The notes: generated from the sequence alone by a model not told the origin. Positions 16,909 to 25,337 are shown, numbered from the stretch's first letter. The stretch is 32,577 nt of DNA from Chloroflexota bacterium (GCA_947446155.1 CANFFZ010000008.1:1-32577); one strand, 5' to 3'. Numbers and translations are program-made.

Positions 16909-17384
16909 GCTCGATCCGTCTCCTGGTAGATGGGGAGTTCGAAGGTGGTGCCGGGGTTGGTCAGCGGCACGAGCGCGCCGATCGAGGACAGGTAGGACAG
17001 GGCGGCCTCGTTGTTTTCGGGGAGACGCGCGCGGATGCGCTTGTAGCCCTTGGACCGCGCGAACGCGAGGCACTCTTCCGCCAACCTCGAGGCGTGCCCC
17101 TGGCGGCGATTCACCGCGCGGATCCACGCACCGAAGGAGGCCTGGTCCGGCTCCTCCGAGTTGAAGTCGATCGCAGCGAAGCCGAGGACGCGACCACCTC
17201 GGTCGGTGTCTTCGATGACGAAGTAGGCGCCGGCGTCGCCCTGGCGCTCCATCTGCTGGAGGACGCGCGGCTCATCCCATGTCCCGCGGAAGCCCACGGG
17301 CTCACTCTCGCGTTGGAGTTCGGTGATGATCTCGGCGATCGATCCGGCATCGGCCTTCGTGGCCTGCCGTGCGTTGAGTGCCAT
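16905..17384 (-). CDS. GNAT-family N-acetyltransferase between carA and carB
   Basis: 159 aa. The GNAT core is clear: ATKADAGSIAEIITELQRES at the start, central strands VIEDTDRGGRVLGFAAIDFN, and the acetyl-CoA loop in VNRRQGHASRLAEECLAFARSKG (Arg-Arg-Gln-Gly-His-Ala, a Q/RxxGxG/A variant), then NEAALSYLSSIGALVP. The start is the ATG at 17384 with GGGAGGGG upstream. It begins 40 bp after carA, the only real gap in the operon, and its stop overlaps the next ATG. Acetylation of a pyrimidine enzyme or of a small molecule is equally conceivable. Confidence 0.85.
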   Translation of the reverse strand: MALNARQATKADAGSIAEIITELQRESEPVGFRGTWDEPRVLQQMERQGDAGAYFVIEDTDRGGRVLGFAAIDFNSEEPDQASFGAWIRAVNRRQGHASRLAEECLAFARSKGYKRIRARLPENNEAALSYLSSIGALVPLTNPGTTFELPIYQETDRA

Positions 17385-17424
17385 GTATCCCCTCCCGCTA
17401 TCCGTCGTCCGCGACCGGCGTGCT

Positions 17425-18576
17425 CTAACGAGCGTGCCGGACGGCCTCACCCGATCGTACGGATGACATGAACCTGTCGAACAGGAACTCGGTGTCGTTC
17501 GGGCCTGGAGAGGCCTCGGAGTGATACTGGATGGTGAACACGGGCTCGCGGCGGTGCTGGAGGCCCTCGACCGTCCCGTCATTCAGGTGGACCTGGCTCG
17601 CGATGACGTCCGAGGCGAGGTGGTCGCCGTCGACGGCAAAGCCGTGGTTCTGGGCGGTGATGTAGACCCGGCCGGTGAGTTCGTCCCGGACCGGGTGGTT
17701 GGCACCTCGGTGGCCGAACTTGAGTTTGTAGCAGTCCGCGCCGAATACCCGCCCGATGACCTGGTGCCCGAGGCAGATCCCCATCACCGGCGTCCGGCCG
17801 ATGAGGCCTCCCGCCATCTCCACCACGTGGTCGAGGAGCATCGGGTCACCGGGGCCGGGGGAGATCAGCACGCCGTCCGGGCGCAGCGCGAGGATGTCCG
17901 CAGCCGTCGAGGTATGCGGGACAGCGGTAACGGCGGCGCCCCGCTGCCGCAGCAGGCGCATGATGTTCCGCTTCACACCGAGGTCGACGACGACGATGCG
18001 CGGCGGCGGGCTCCCGTCCTCGGGCAAGTCGAGGATCACGCGCGGGTCGCGGAACTCGTACGGCGCGTTCGTGGAGACGGTCGCCACGTAGTCGACGGCG
18101 GCGTAGTCCGGCTCACCGTGGAGGCGCGCGAGGGCCTCGTCCGTGGTCTCGTCGCGGGTGATCGTGCCCATCACGACGCCACGTGAGCGCAGGTGTCGCG
18201 TGAGGGCACGCGTGTCCACCTCGGCGATGGCGGGGATGCCTCGGTCAGCGAGGTACTGGTGGAGCGTGCTGCGAGACCGCCAGTGCGAGGGCAGGTCGGT
18301 CATCTCGCGCACGACGAAGCCGCGCACCTGGACCTCGCGACTCTCGTCGGAGACATCGTCGATGCCGTAGTTGCCCTGGAGGGGGAACGTCGCCGTGAGG
18401 ATCTGGCCCCGGTACGACGGGTCCGTGAGGGCTTGCTGGTAGCCGGACATCGAGGTGTTGAAGACGACCTCGCCGTTCGCGTGGCCGGCGGCGCCCACGC
18501 CCACGCCCTCGAAGGCCCGCCCGTCCGCGAGGACGAGGAGCGCACGCGGGCGTTCCGTAGTGCGGAGCAGGCTCAC
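17425..18576 (-). CDS. carA: carbamoyl-phosphate synthase small (glutaminase) subunit
   Basis: 383 aa, full length. It hydrolyses glutamine and channels ammonia to CarB. The N-terminal CarA domain includes GEVVFNTSMSGYQQALTDPSY (35-55) and FPLQGNYGI; the class I glutamine amidotransferase domain (about 193-375) carries ISPGPGDP, the nucleophile elbow MGICLGHQ (Cys268) and the His-Glu pair in YHSEASPGP (His352, Glu354). All catalytic residues are present. The GTG start at 18576 overlaps the pyrC stop (GTGA). Carbamoyl-phosphate synthesis is thus placed inside the pyrimidine operon, but carB follows only after two unrelated genes. Confidence 0.96.
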   Translation of the reverse strand: MSLLRTTERPRALLVLADGRAFEGVGVGAAGHANGEVVFNTSMSGYQQALTDPSYRGQILTATFPLQGNYGIDDVSDESREVQVRGFVVREMTDLPSHWRSRSTLHQYLADRGIPAIAEVDTRALTRHLRSRGVVMGTITRDETTDEALARLHGEPDYAAVDYVATVSTNAPYEFRDPRVILDLPEDGSPPPRIVVVDLGVKRNIMRLLRQRGAAVTAVPHTSTAADILALRPDGVLISPGPGDPMLLDHVVEMAGGLIGRTPVMGICLGHQVIGRVFGADCYKLKFGHRGANHPVRDELTGRVYITAQNHGFAVDGDHLASDVIASQVHLNDGTVEGLQHRREPVFTIQYHSEASPGPNDTEFLFDRFMSSVRSGEAVRHAR

Positions 18577-19916
18577 AGCGTGACCACCCGTCCCGTTTCG
18601 TGTACCAGCCGCCCGGCGAAGACCGTGGCGATCACGAGGCCGCGCAGCGTCCGGCCGGCGATCGGCGTGTTCTTGCCCTTCGAGGCGAACACCGCCGGGT
18701 CGACGACCCAGTCCGCGTTCGGGTCGAGGATCGCGACGTCCCCTGGCGCACCTGGCGCCAGTGTCCCGAGGCCATCGAAGCCTGCGCGAATGTCGAGGCC
18801 CCACGCGCGGACTGGCCCGATGGTCATGCGCTCGATCAGTGTGGGCAAGTCGATGTCGCCCTCGTGGACGAGTTTCATGCAGAGTCCGAAGGCGGTTTCC
18901 AGCATGGTCAGGCCTGGGGCCGCGAGGTCGAACTCGATCTCCTTGTCGCCCTGCCCGTGTGGAGCGTGGTCGGTTGCGACGGCGTCGATGATCCCGGTGC
19001 GGAGGGCGATGCGCAGCGCGGCGAGGTCAGCCTCCTCGCGCAGGGGCGGGTTCACCTTCGCGTTGGTGAGGTAGCGGATGCTGCGGTAGTCGTTGCCGAA
19101 GCCGACTTCCTCGTGGGTGAGGGTGAGGTGGTGCGGGGTGACCTCAGCGGTCACGTGTGCGCCTCGTGCCTTCGCCGCAGCGATCAGGGCGACCGAGCCG
19201 GCTGTCGACACGTGGCAGATGTGCAGGTGGCCCCCGCTCAGTTCGGCGAGGGCAATGTCGCGCGCGACGAACGTCTCCTCAGCACTTGCCGGGCGACCGC
19301 GGAGACCGAGGCGGGTGGCGACCCAGCCCTCGTGCATCTGGCCGTCGCGTACGAGGTGCGGGTCTTCGCAGTGCTGCGCGACGGGAAGCCCCCAGCGCGT
19401 GGCGTACTCGAGGGCGTGACGCATCAGGCTGGGGTCCGCGACCGCGTCCCCGTCGTCCGAGAGCGCCACGACGCCAGCGCCAGCAAGTTCACCAGCAGGC
19501 GCGAGTTCCGTGCCCTCGCGGTTGCGGGTGATGCAGCCAATCGGGAGCACGCGGATCAGCCCGGAGCGCTCCGCCTCGCGCAGGACGGACTCGATAGCGG
19601 GGCGACTGTCCATCGCCGGACGCGTGTTCGGCATCGCGCAGACGGTTGTGTAGCCACCGCGCGCCGCCGCCATGGTGCCCGTGCGGATTGTCTCCTTGCC
19701 CTCGAAGCCCGGTTCGCGCAGGTGCGTGTGCAGATCGATGAACCCCGGGGTGACCACGAGGCCAGTGGCGTCGATCCGCTCGGCCTCGACGACCATGTCG
19801 CCCTCGTTCGGGCCGACGCGCGAGATGCGGCCATCGACGATGACCACGTCCGCGATGCCGTCACGCCCGAGGGCCGGGTCGATCACCCGTCCGTTGTGGA
19901 TGGCGAGAGTGGCCAT
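18573..19916 (-). CDS. pyrC: dihydroorotase, class I
   Basis: 447 aa. Cyclises carbamoyl aspartate to dihydroorotate. The amidohydrolase metal site shows DLHTHLREPG (His63, His65), HICHVST, and DAVATDHAPHG near the C-terminus (Asp general base). Length and motifs fit the two-domain class I (Bacillus-type) enzyme. The ATG shares a base with the pyrB stop (TAATG) and its own stop overlaps carA. Confidence 0.96.
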   Translation of the reverse strand: MATLAIHNGRVIDPALGRDGIADVVIVDGRISRVGPNEGDMVVEAERIDATGLVVTPGFIDLHTHLREPGFEGKETIRTGTMAAARGGYTTVCAMPNTRPAMDSRPAIESVLREAERSGLIRVLPIGCITRNREGTELAPAGELAGAGVVALSDDGDAVADPSLMRHALEYATRWGLPVAQHCEDPHLVRDGQMHEGWVATRLGLRGRPASAEETFVARDIALAELSGGHLHICHVSTAGSVALIAAAKARGAHVTAEVTPHHLTLTHEEVGFGNDYRSIRYLTNAKVNPPLREEADLAALRIALRTGIIDAVATDHAPHGQGDKEIEFDLAAPGLTMLETAFGLCMKLVHEGDIDLPTLIERMTIGPVRAWGLDIRAGFDGLGTLAPGAPGDVAILDPNADWVVDPAVFASKGKNTPIAGRTLRGLVIATVFAGRLVHETGRVVTL

Positions 19917-20935
19917 TAGCGGTTCTCCTCGCCGGGCAACTCAGTGCGGCCGGAGAGCAGATAGAGCAGCGCCATCCGCACGGCGACGCCGTTCGTCACC
20001 TGCTCCTCGATGATCGAGGAACTCCCGGAGGCGACCGTGGCCGCGATCTCCACGCCCTCGTTCTTCGGGCCGGGGTGCATCAGCAGGTGACCTGGCTTCG
20101 CGCGCTTCAGCCGCTCCGCCGTCACCTGGTAGAACTGCGAGTACTCGTGCAGCGAGGGGAGCAGGCCGCCCTGCTGGCGTTCGCTCTGGAGCCGGAGCGC
20201 CATCACTACATCGGCACCCTCGATGGCGCGGTCGATCTCGGTCTCGATGATCACCGGGGGCAGCGCGGACTCGGCGTGCGCGGGACGGTCGCCGGGGCGC
20301 AGGCCGCGCGGCAACAGCGTCGGCGGCCCGCACACGACGACCTCGGCACCGAGTGCCGTGAGGCCCCACATGTCCGAGCGTGCGACGCGGGAGTGCGCGA
20401 TGTCGCCCACCATCACCACCCGCTTACCTCGGAGGTCGCCCACACGCTTCCGGATCGTGTAAAGGTCGAGCAGCGCCTGCGTGGGGTGCGCGTGCGAGCC
20501 GTCACCGGCGTTGATGATTGCGGCATCCGTGTGGTCGGCAGCGAGGTAGGCCGCGCCCGCCATCGAGTGCCGCATGACGATGGCATCTGCCCGCATCGCC
20601 CGCATCGTGCGGACGGTGTCGATGAGCGACTCGCCCTTCACCACGCTGGAGGTCGCCGTGGTGATGGTGATGACGTCCGCGCCGAGCACCTTGCCCGCGA
20701 GTTCGAACGAGGCCCGCGTACGCGTCGAGGGCTCGTAGAACAGGTTGACCACGGTGTACCCGTGCAGCGCCGGCACGCGCGCGATCCGGCGGTCGAGGAC
20801 CTCGCGCATGCGGTCAGCAAGCGTCAGCACCGTCTCGATCTCGTCGACGTCGAAGTCGTCGAGGTCCAGCACATCGGTGTGCCGCCAGGCGGTGGGTTGA
20901 GTGCTGCGGGGGCGGGTCGGTGTTTCAGCGGTCAT
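19916..20935 (-). CDS. pyrB: aspartate carbamoyltransferase catalytic subunit
   Basis: 339 aa. Joins carbamoyl phosphate and aspartate. The carbamoyl-phosphate loop [15 protein letters not shown] holds STRTR at 70-74, followed by [31 protein letters not shown] and [12 protein letters not shown]. It has a slightly long N-terminal tail (1-18). No regulatory PyrI gene is present, as in Bacillus-type operons. The start overlaps the pyrR stop by 4 bp. Confidence 0.96.
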   Translation of the reverse strand: MTAETPTRPRSTQPTAWRHTDVLDLDDFDVDEIETVLTLADRMREVLDRRIARVPALHGYTVVNLFYEPSTRTRASFELAGKVLGADVITITTATSSVVKGESLIDTVRTMRAMRADAIVMRHSMAGAAYLAADHTDAAIINAGDGSHAHPTQALLDLYTIRKRVGDLRGKRVVMVGDIAHSRVARSDMWGLTALGAEVVVCGPPTLLPRGLRPGDRPAHAESALPPVIIETEIDRAIEGADVVMALRLQSERQQGGLLPSLHEYSQFYQVTAERLKRAKPGHLLMHPGPKNEGVEIAATVASGSSSIIEEQVTNGVAVRMALLYLLSGRTELPGEENR

Positions 20936-21480
20936 GCGGGTACTCTCCCGGAGACGACGATCACGCCGTCACTCCCGTCGAGTTCTTCCAACATCACGCG
21001 CACATCGTCGTGGGCGGACGTGGGGATGTTCTTACCGACGAGGTCGGCGCGGATCGGCAGTTCGCGATGCCCTCGATCAACGAGGACCGCGAGCCGGACG
21101 GAACGCGGCCGTCCGAAGTCGTTCATGCAGTTGAGTGCAGCCCGGACAGTGCGCCCCGTCATCAGGACGTCGTCCACCAGCACCACCGTCTTGCCCTCGA
21201 TATCGGGGAGGTCGCTCGGCTGCGGGGTCTGCTGCAGGCCGCGGTGGGCGAGGTCGTCGCGGTAGAGGGTGACGTCGAGCGCGCCGACCGGCGGTCGCGT
21301 GCCCTCGATCGCCTCGATCTGATCGGCGATGCGTTGGGCGAGGACCGCGCCACCGCGCTGGATGCCGACGAGGGCGAGGCCGCTTGCGCCTTGGTTCGAC
21401 TCCACGATCTCGTGGGCGATGCGCCGCACGGCGCGGCGGATGCCGTCCGCGTCCAGGACGTTGCCAGTCGAGGGGTTCAT
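20932..21480 (-). CDS. pyrR: PyrR, pyrimidine operon attenuator protein / uracil phosphoribosyltransferase-like
   Basis: 182 aa. PyrR binds a stem-loop in pyr leader RNA when UMP is high and so favours transcription termination; many members also have uracil phosphoribosyltransferase activity. The phosphoribosyltransferase PRPP loop [13 protein letters not shown] is at 99-111, with [13 protein letters not shown] (39-51) and [11 protein letters not shown] (68-78) typical of PyrR. The reading frame continues upstream across the leader, but the ATG at 21480 preceded by GAGGTG gives the family N-terminus. The leader holds a promoter, a PyrR-type loop and a terminator, a complete attenuation device. 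Confidence 0.96.
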   Translation of the reverse strand: MNPSTGNVLDADGIRRAVRRIAHEIVESNQGASGLALVGIQRGGAVLAQRIADQIEAIEGTRPPVGALDVTLYRDDLAHRGLQQTPQPSDLPDIEGKTVVLVDDVLMTGRTVRAALNCMNDFGRPRSVRLAVLVDRGHRELPIRADLVGKNIPTSAHDDVRVMLEELDGSDGVIVVSGRVPA

Positions 21481-21530
21481 GGGCGCACCTCGATCGGCGG
21501 GGTTGAGTGGAAGGGGGCCGGGTACAACAA

Positions 21531-21555
21531 CGCCTCCTCGGGAAGCGAGGAGGCG
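21531..21555 (-). terminator. pyr operon attenuator terminator
   Basis: A perfect 10-bp stem CGCCTCCTCG/CGAGGAGGCG with a 5-nt loop, followed in the transcribed direction by TTGTTGT. It lies about 50 nt before the pyrR start and downstream of the PyrR-binding loop, the position expected for attenuation. Confidence 0.9.
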
Positions 21556-21632
21556 ACAGCGCCGACGAGCGCTTTCGTGTACGAGTACGTGCCGGCGCCC
21601 GAAGGCGTCTGCATCTGCATCTGCGTTCCTTC

Positions 21633-21650
21633 CCGGCCTCACAGGACCGG
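21633..21650 (-). promoter_or_regulatory. PyrR-binding RNA loop
   Basis: In the transcript the site reads CCGGTCCTGTGAGGCCGG: a 4-bp CCGG/CCGG stem closing a loop with UCC-U-GUGAGG. This matches the conserved PyrR anti-antiterminator core (UCCnGnGAGG type) known from Bacillus and actinobacteria. It lies about 80 nt upstream of the terminator hairpin. Confidence 0.8.
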
Positions 21651-21681
21651 ACTTAAAGCAAACGCTGGGGCGTTTCTCGGC

Positions 21682-21710
21682 AGGATACGCGCCGGTCACA
21701 ACTCGCTCAA
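21682..21710 (-). promoter_or_regulatory. pyr operon promoter
   Basis: On the minus strand TTGAGC (21705-21710) and TATCCT (21682-21687) are spaced by exactly 17 bp. Transcription would start at about 21675, giving a leader of about 195 nt that contains the PyrR loop and the terminator. Confidence 0.65.
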
Positions 21711-21720
21711 GAGGCGGCTG

Positions 21721-22023
21721 TCAGGAGGTCGTGACGAACTCGATCGCGTCCCGAAGCAACGGGAGGTCCGAGGTGTATCCCGCAGGGCTGGGGCGGGTGA
21801 CGACGACCCACTCGGCCATCGTGTTCTTGCCCACCAGGTGCGGCGCGAAGCCCTTGCGGCGAAGGAGCGTCTGAACCTGGGCACTGGGGAGTTTGATGAC
21901 CAGATCGTCGCCTTTGGCGTAGGCGAACATCTTGTCGCCGACCATCAACGACTGGCCCTTGATCCGCACCCCGGGCTGGTCCTGCAGGGCCTGGAACAGC
22001 ATCTCGATCAGCCCGCCGGCCAT
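21721..22023 (-). CDS. TfoX N-terminal-domain-like protein
   Basis: 100 aa. The pattern GQSLMVGDKMFAYAKGDDLVIKLP, then RRKGFAPHL and MAEWVVVTRP resembles the TfoX N-terminal / YjbR-like alpha-beta fold (the MFA....LKLP and M.EWVVV signatures). There is no TfoX C-terminal domain. The function of stand-alone copies is unknown; a competence role should not be assumed. It starts 3 bp after the PAC2 gene stop and is probably translated from the same mRNA. It ends about 11 bp before the pyr promoter. Confidence 0.65.
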   Translation of the reverse strand: MAGGLIEMLFQALQDQPGVRIKGQSLMVGDKMFAYAKGDDLVIKLPSAQVQTLLRRKGFAPHLVGKNTMAEWVVVTRPSPAGYTSDLPLLRDAIEFVTTS

Positions 22024-22026
22024 CGG

Positions 22027-22953
22027 CTACGGCTGCCCCGGCTGGCCGCGCTGCTCGCGGAGGAACCGTTCGAGGTCCTCCACCATCGAGGCGGCGTCCG
22101 GGAGTTCCTCCGAGGTCTGCGGTTCGTCGAGGGCTTCCTCGTCGTCGTCCTCTTCCTCATCAGCGATGGAGGCGACGCGGCGGGCGTAGTCCGCGACTTC
22201 CGAATTCTCCTCGATATCGCCCGCCACCTGGGCCTCGAAGCGGGCGGCGAAGACCTCCAGGTCGTGGAGGTTCAGCCCGAGCCCGAATCCGCGGTTGAGC
22301 CGCTCGAGGAGGGCGAGGGAGCCCTTCGGATTCGGGGTGCGCTGCACGTAGAACGGCATGTTCGCCCACAGGCTCGCCGTGGCGATTCCCTTGTCACGCA
22401 GCGCCTGCGTGAGCACGCCCACGATCCCGGTCGGCCCCTGATAGGTCGACCTTGTACGAGTGGTGATGCCGAGGGGGCGCGCGAGCCAGTCTGCGGAGGC
22501 AGAGCCGGTGATCCGCACCGGGCGGGCGTGACTGACCTCGGCCAGCAGGGCGCCGAGGATGATCGCGCCTTCCACGTTGAACTTCTCGCAGACGGCCATG
22601 ACGCATTCCACGTAGGAGCGCCAGCCGGCGTGTGGCTCGATACCAGAGAGCAGGATCACGTCCCGGTCGAGCGCCTCGGCGTGCTTGGACGAGAAGAGGT
22701 TGGGGGGCCACTCCACGATGCGCTCGCCCCGTTCAAGGCGGACCTGGGGGCGAATCTGCGTGAAGTCGTAGAACTCCTCGGGGTCGATGTCGCCGAGGAC
22801 GTCGCAACGCCAGCGGCGGTGGACGAAGCGGACGGCGCTGCTGGCAGCCTCCCCGGCATCGTTCCAGCCCTGGAATCCGGCGATGAGGAGCGGACGCCGG
22901 AGCGTCGGTTCCGCCGTGAGTCGGAGGGAATCGGGCAGGGGGGCGTCAGGCAT
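22027..22953 (-). CDS. PAC2-family protein
   Basis: 308 aa. PAC2 proteins are related to the archaeal and eukaryotic proteasome assembly chaperone 2 and share a phosphorylase-like fold; their bacterial role is undefined. Signatures are LLIAGFQGWNDAGEAASSAV (near residue 22), the strand-rich core DVILLSGIEPHAGW and GAIILGALLAEVSH, and TGIVGVLTQALRDKGI. The C-terminal 60 residues are acidic (EEEDDDEEALDEP) then helical, probably flexible. The start is the ATG at 22953; upstream in-frame codons back to 23052 look like non-coding sequence. A TATCCT hexamer sits 6 nt before this ATG, predicting a leaderless mRNA. Genomes with bacterial proteasomes often carry PAC2 genes, but none is seen here. Confidence 0.85.
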   Translation of the reverse strand: MPDAPLPDSLRLTAEPTLRRPLLIAGFQGWNDAGEAASSAVRFVHRRWRCDVLGDIDPEEFYDFTQIRPQVRLERGERIVEWPPNLFSSKHAEALDRDVILLSGIEPHAGWRSYVECVMAVCEKFNVEGAIILGALLAEVSHARPVRITGSASADWLARPLGITTRTRSTYQGPTGIVGVLTQALRDKGIATASLWANMPFYVQRTPNPKGSLALLERLNRGFGLGLNLHDLEVFAARFEAQVAGDIEENSEVADYARRVASIADEEEDDDEEALDEPQTSEELPDAASMVEDLERFLREQRGQPGQP

Positions 22954-22959
22954 ACGGTC

Positions 22960-22965
22960 AGGATA
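22960..22965 (-). promoter_or_regulatory. -10 element 6 nt before the PAC2 start (leaderless)
   Basis: TATCCT on the minus strand, exactly 6 nt from the ATG at 22953, so transcription would begin at or next to the start codon. No clear -35 hexamer or ribosome binding site is visible. The same spacing occurs before the Kef gene. Confidence 0.5.
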
Positions 22966-23114
22966 GCGCGCCGGCCATACATCGCCTTCCACCCGCGCGC
23001 ACAGAAAAACGCAACACCCGCATCGGATGATCGTCCTCGGCAAGCTCGACAAGGCGAACCGGGGCCGGGACTGATGACCGGGATAAGGGCTACTTCGACC
23101 GGGAGGGGTGTCAG

Positions 23115-23543
23115 ATGACGGTTCGATTTACGAGGCGCATCGTTCTCGCTGGTATGGCGACGACCGCGCTGATCACGATGGTGGCGTGTTCCAGCGCCCC
23201 GGAGGCGGCGTCCACGCCTGCGTCTGCCACGTCTCAGGCAACCGCGGCCGCGACGTCCGTTGCCGAGGCGACATCGACCGCCTCGCAGACGCCCGCTTCG
23301 GCGACACCGGCCTCTACGGCGAGCGTGAAGAAGGTCAACGCCAACACCGCGAGTCGCGCGGAGATCCAGGCCACCCTTGCCGCCGCAGGTGTCCCGAATG
23401 CTGCGCAGTGGGCACGCGCGGTGGAGGAGTATCGGCCGTATCCGGCAGATGACCCTTCGTGGGCCAAACTGCGGAAGGAATTGGCGAAGTACAACCCGGC
23501 GGCTGGCGTCGTCGATCAGATCGTCGCCGTGCTGACCCCGTGA
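23115..23543 (+). CDS. lipoprotein with helix-hairpin-helix-like C-terminal domain
   Basis: 142 aa. A basic N-terminus (TVRFTRR), hydrophobic stretch and lipobox ending in MVAC|SS (Cys25) mark a type II signal peptide. A Ser/Thr/Ala/Pro linker (about 26-70) leads to KVNANTASRAEIQATLAAAGV, the start of a ComEA-like HhH unit, then AVEEYRPY.....WAKLRKELAKYNPAAGVVDQIVAVL. HhH domains of this kind bind DNA in ComEA, but in lipoproteins the role is unproven. The start has GGAGGGG about 8 nt upstream. It overlaps the next gene by GTGA. Confidence 0.8.
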   Translation: MTVRFTRRIVLAGMATTALITMVACSSAPEAASTPASATSQATAAATSVAEATSTASQTPASATPASTASVKKVNANTASRAEIQATLAAAGVPNAAQWARAVEEYRPYPADDPSWAKLRKELAKYNPAAGVVDQIVAVLTP

Positions 23544-24016
23544 CGCGGCTGCCGGCCATTCGTGAGGGCGATCCCGCACGCGGGCTGCGTTCGGGGTTGC
23601 TGGTGATCGCCCTCCTGGGCGCTGCGGGGACGGCGATCGAACTGGCGCTGGACCGCCATTGGGGTGGGTTCTATCAGTGGCTGCCGTGGCCGGCGGTGGG
23701 GGCGACGCTGATCGCGATCGCGCTGCTGTTAGCGCGCCCGCGACCGATGGTCGTGGTGACCGTCCGTGCGCTCTGCCTCGCGGTGGTGGCCCTCGGCGTG
23801 ATCGGCGTACTCCGTCACGTGATCTCGAACTACGAGACGGCCCCGCTGGACGCGGTCTACGGATTGAAGTGGGAGTCGATGTCCGCGGCGGCCCGCTGGT
23901 GGGCGGCGGCGTCAGGCAGCGTTGGGCCGTCGCCCCCGCTCGCCCCGGCGGCGCTCGCGATCGACGCCGCATGCGTGGCACTGGCGACCTGGCGGCATCC
24001 TGCGGCCACCGGCTAA
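23540..24016 (+). CDS. hypothetical four-helix membrane protein
   Basis: 158 aa from a GTG in a GTGA overlap with the lipoprotein stop. Four hydrophobic stretches can be seen: GLLVIALLGAAGTAIELAL, WPAVGATLIAIALLLA, VVVTVRALCLAVVALGVIGV and the C-terminal APAALAIDAACVALATW. An HWGGFYQWLPW segment follows the first helix. No family is recognised. Tight coupling to the lipoprotein suggests a shared envelope role. Its TAA overlaps the convergent kinase gene by 4 bp. Confidence 0.7.
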   Translation: MTRLPAIREGDPARGLRSGLLVIALLGAAGTAIELALDRHWGGFYQWLPWPAVGATLIAIALLLARPRPMVVVTVRALCLAVVALGVIGVLRHVISNYETAPLDAVYGLKWESMSAAARWWAAASGSVGPSPPLAPAALAIDAACVALATWRHPAATG

Positions 24017-25212
24017 AGCCGGACTGCGGCCAAATCGATGTTCGGTGTCGCTTCGAGGGCACGTTCGACCGCCCGGTCGACCATCGCCATCCCACGCTCG
24101 TTCGAGAGATCGAGGGTGCCGATGAGCAGCACGCCCCGATGGATCACCCAGAGGCTCCCCAGCACGTAGTCCTCGCGGCATTGGGCCAGCGAGTAGTCCT
24201 GCACCCCGGCCGCGACCAGCGCCTCGTGGTAGACCTCGACGAGGTGTGCCTCGGCGACGTTCGCGTCCGCGGGGGCCATATTCGGGCGGATGAAGTACGC
24301 GACATCGATCATGGGGCAGCCGACGGTCAGCGCCTGGAAGTCGAACATCGTGACGGTGCCCGCCTCACCCGCGGCGCTGTCGAAGAAGATGTTGTCCGCG
24401 CGGAAGTCGCCGTGGTTGAGCGTCCGAGGCGAGGCGAGGCGGTGCAACAGCGCGAGCCCGTTCGCGTCCACCCATTCGAGCATTGCGCGCGACTCGGACG
24501 ACATGCGAGCGCCAAAACGGGCTTCGAGGATCGGGCGCGCGCGGCGGAACATCATGTGGGCGATCTCCGCGCCCGTGTCCGCCTCGGCCAGCCAGGGCTG
24601 ATTGAGCGCTGGGCTCTCCCAGTACGCCGCGTGGAAGCGGGCGAGCGTGCGCAGCGCTGCCTCTGCCTCCGGGACGCTGACCCCGCGTACCTGGTCGCCG
24701 ATGCGCAACCCACCGAGGTCCTCGATCAGCAGCGCGAAGCGGCGCTTGCTCTTGCCCGCCTGCTTCATCACGCGGTCCAGAATGCGGGCCGTGAAACGCG
24801 GTGGCAGGCGCTGGATCACCGCCTCAGCTGCCCGGTCGACCGCCGAGGCCTCATCCAGCCCGCCGAAGTAGCAGCGCGGCATCGGCACATCAGACAGGCT
24901 GGCGAGTTCGCGGTAGAAGCGGATCTCGCGCTCGTAGGCGGTGAACATCACGCCGAGCGCCCGGTTTTCCGGCACAGGTGAAGGAAACTTGGCGACGAGG
25001 GTCACCGGGGCGCCCTCGGCAGGCCCTTCGTAACGGGGGGTGATCCGAGCGAGTTCGCCGAGGAAGCCTTCGCCGACGCCCAGGGGCTCCGATTCGAATG
25101 AGGCGACACGACCGCCCGGAGGTAGCGAGCCACCTTCACGCAACGCAGCGGTCAGCCACTCCGGCGTCAGGGCGGCGAGCGAGGCGTGAAGGGCGACGTC
25201 CGAGGCGGTCAT
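24013..25212 (-). CDS. APH/CHK-like phosphotransferase family protein
   Basis: 399 aa. Protein-kinase-like fold of the aminoglycoside phosphotransferase / ecdysteroid (CHK) kinase group. Seen: ATP-binding Lys75 in VTLVAKFP, Glu in FTAYEREIRFYREL, hinge FALLIEDLGGL, catalytic Brenner motif LNHGDFRADNIFF (His267, Asp269, Asn274) and metal-binding Asp291 in MFDFQAL. The EDLGGLR and FRADNIFF variants are closer to CHK kinase-like and choline-kinase-like members than to true antibiotic kinases, so resistance should not be inferred. The substrate is unknown. The ATG has GGAGG 5-8 nt upstream. Monocistronic, convergent with the membrane protein gene. Confidence 0.85.
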   Translation of the reverse strand: MTASDVALHASLAALTPEWLTAALREGGSLPPGGRVASFESEPLGVGEGFLGELARITPRYEGPAEGAPVTLVAKFPSPVPENRALGVMFTAYEREIRFYRELASLSDVPMPRCYFGGLDEASAVDRAAEAVIQRLPPRFTARILDRVMKQAGKSKRRFALLIEDLGGLRIGDQVRGVSVPEAEAALRTLARFHAAYWESPALNQPWLAEADTGAEIAHMMFRRARPILEARFGARMSSESRAMLEWVDANGLALLHRLASPRTLNHGDFRADNIFFDSAAGEAGTVTMFDFQALTVGCPMIDVAYFIRPNMAPADANVAEAHLVEVYHEALVAAGVQDYSLAQCREDYVLGSLWVIHRGVLLIGTLDLSNERGMAMVDRAVERALEATPNIDLAAVRL

Positions 25213-25283
25213 GGGGCCTCCAGCGGTGGCAAGAGGCGAGTATGTCTGGGCGAAGGTGGCGCAGGCAACTCGGAAACGGCCCG

Positions 25284-25317
25284 TTGCCGGGTGACGCCAC
25301 GTGATGTCATAATGACA
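25284..25317 (+). promoter_or_regulatory. promoter with palindromic operator
   Basis: TTGCCG (25284-25289) and CATAAT (25308-25313) are 18 bp apart. The -10 hexamer lies inside a perfect palindrome, TGTCATAATGACA (25305-25317). The gene downstream encodes a ribbon-helix-helix domain, which typically binds short palindromes, so autoregulation is likely. Confidence 0.65.
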
Positions 25318-25337
25318 CCATTCGGAAGGCGGCGCCC

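Noticed and set aside
18600..19919. 439-codon plus-strand open frame opposite pyrC
   Set aside because: Antisense shadow of a gene with intact catalytic motifs.
21481..21699. N-terminal extension of PyrR through the leader
   Set aside because: The extra 73 codons cover the terminator and PyrR loop and have no coding character; the ATG at 21480 has a ribosome binding site and gives the family length.
20920..23118. Very long plus-strand open frame (732 codons) opposite pyrR, TfoX-like and PAC2 genes
   Set aside because: It is antisense to well-recognised genes, has Arg/Gly/Val/Asp-rich shadow composition and no domain; high GC removes stops by chance.
24013..25212. Aminoglycoside resistance gene
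   Set aside because: The kinase fold and Brenner motif are present, but the surrounding motifs are closer to CHK or choline-kinase-like members; no resistance context.
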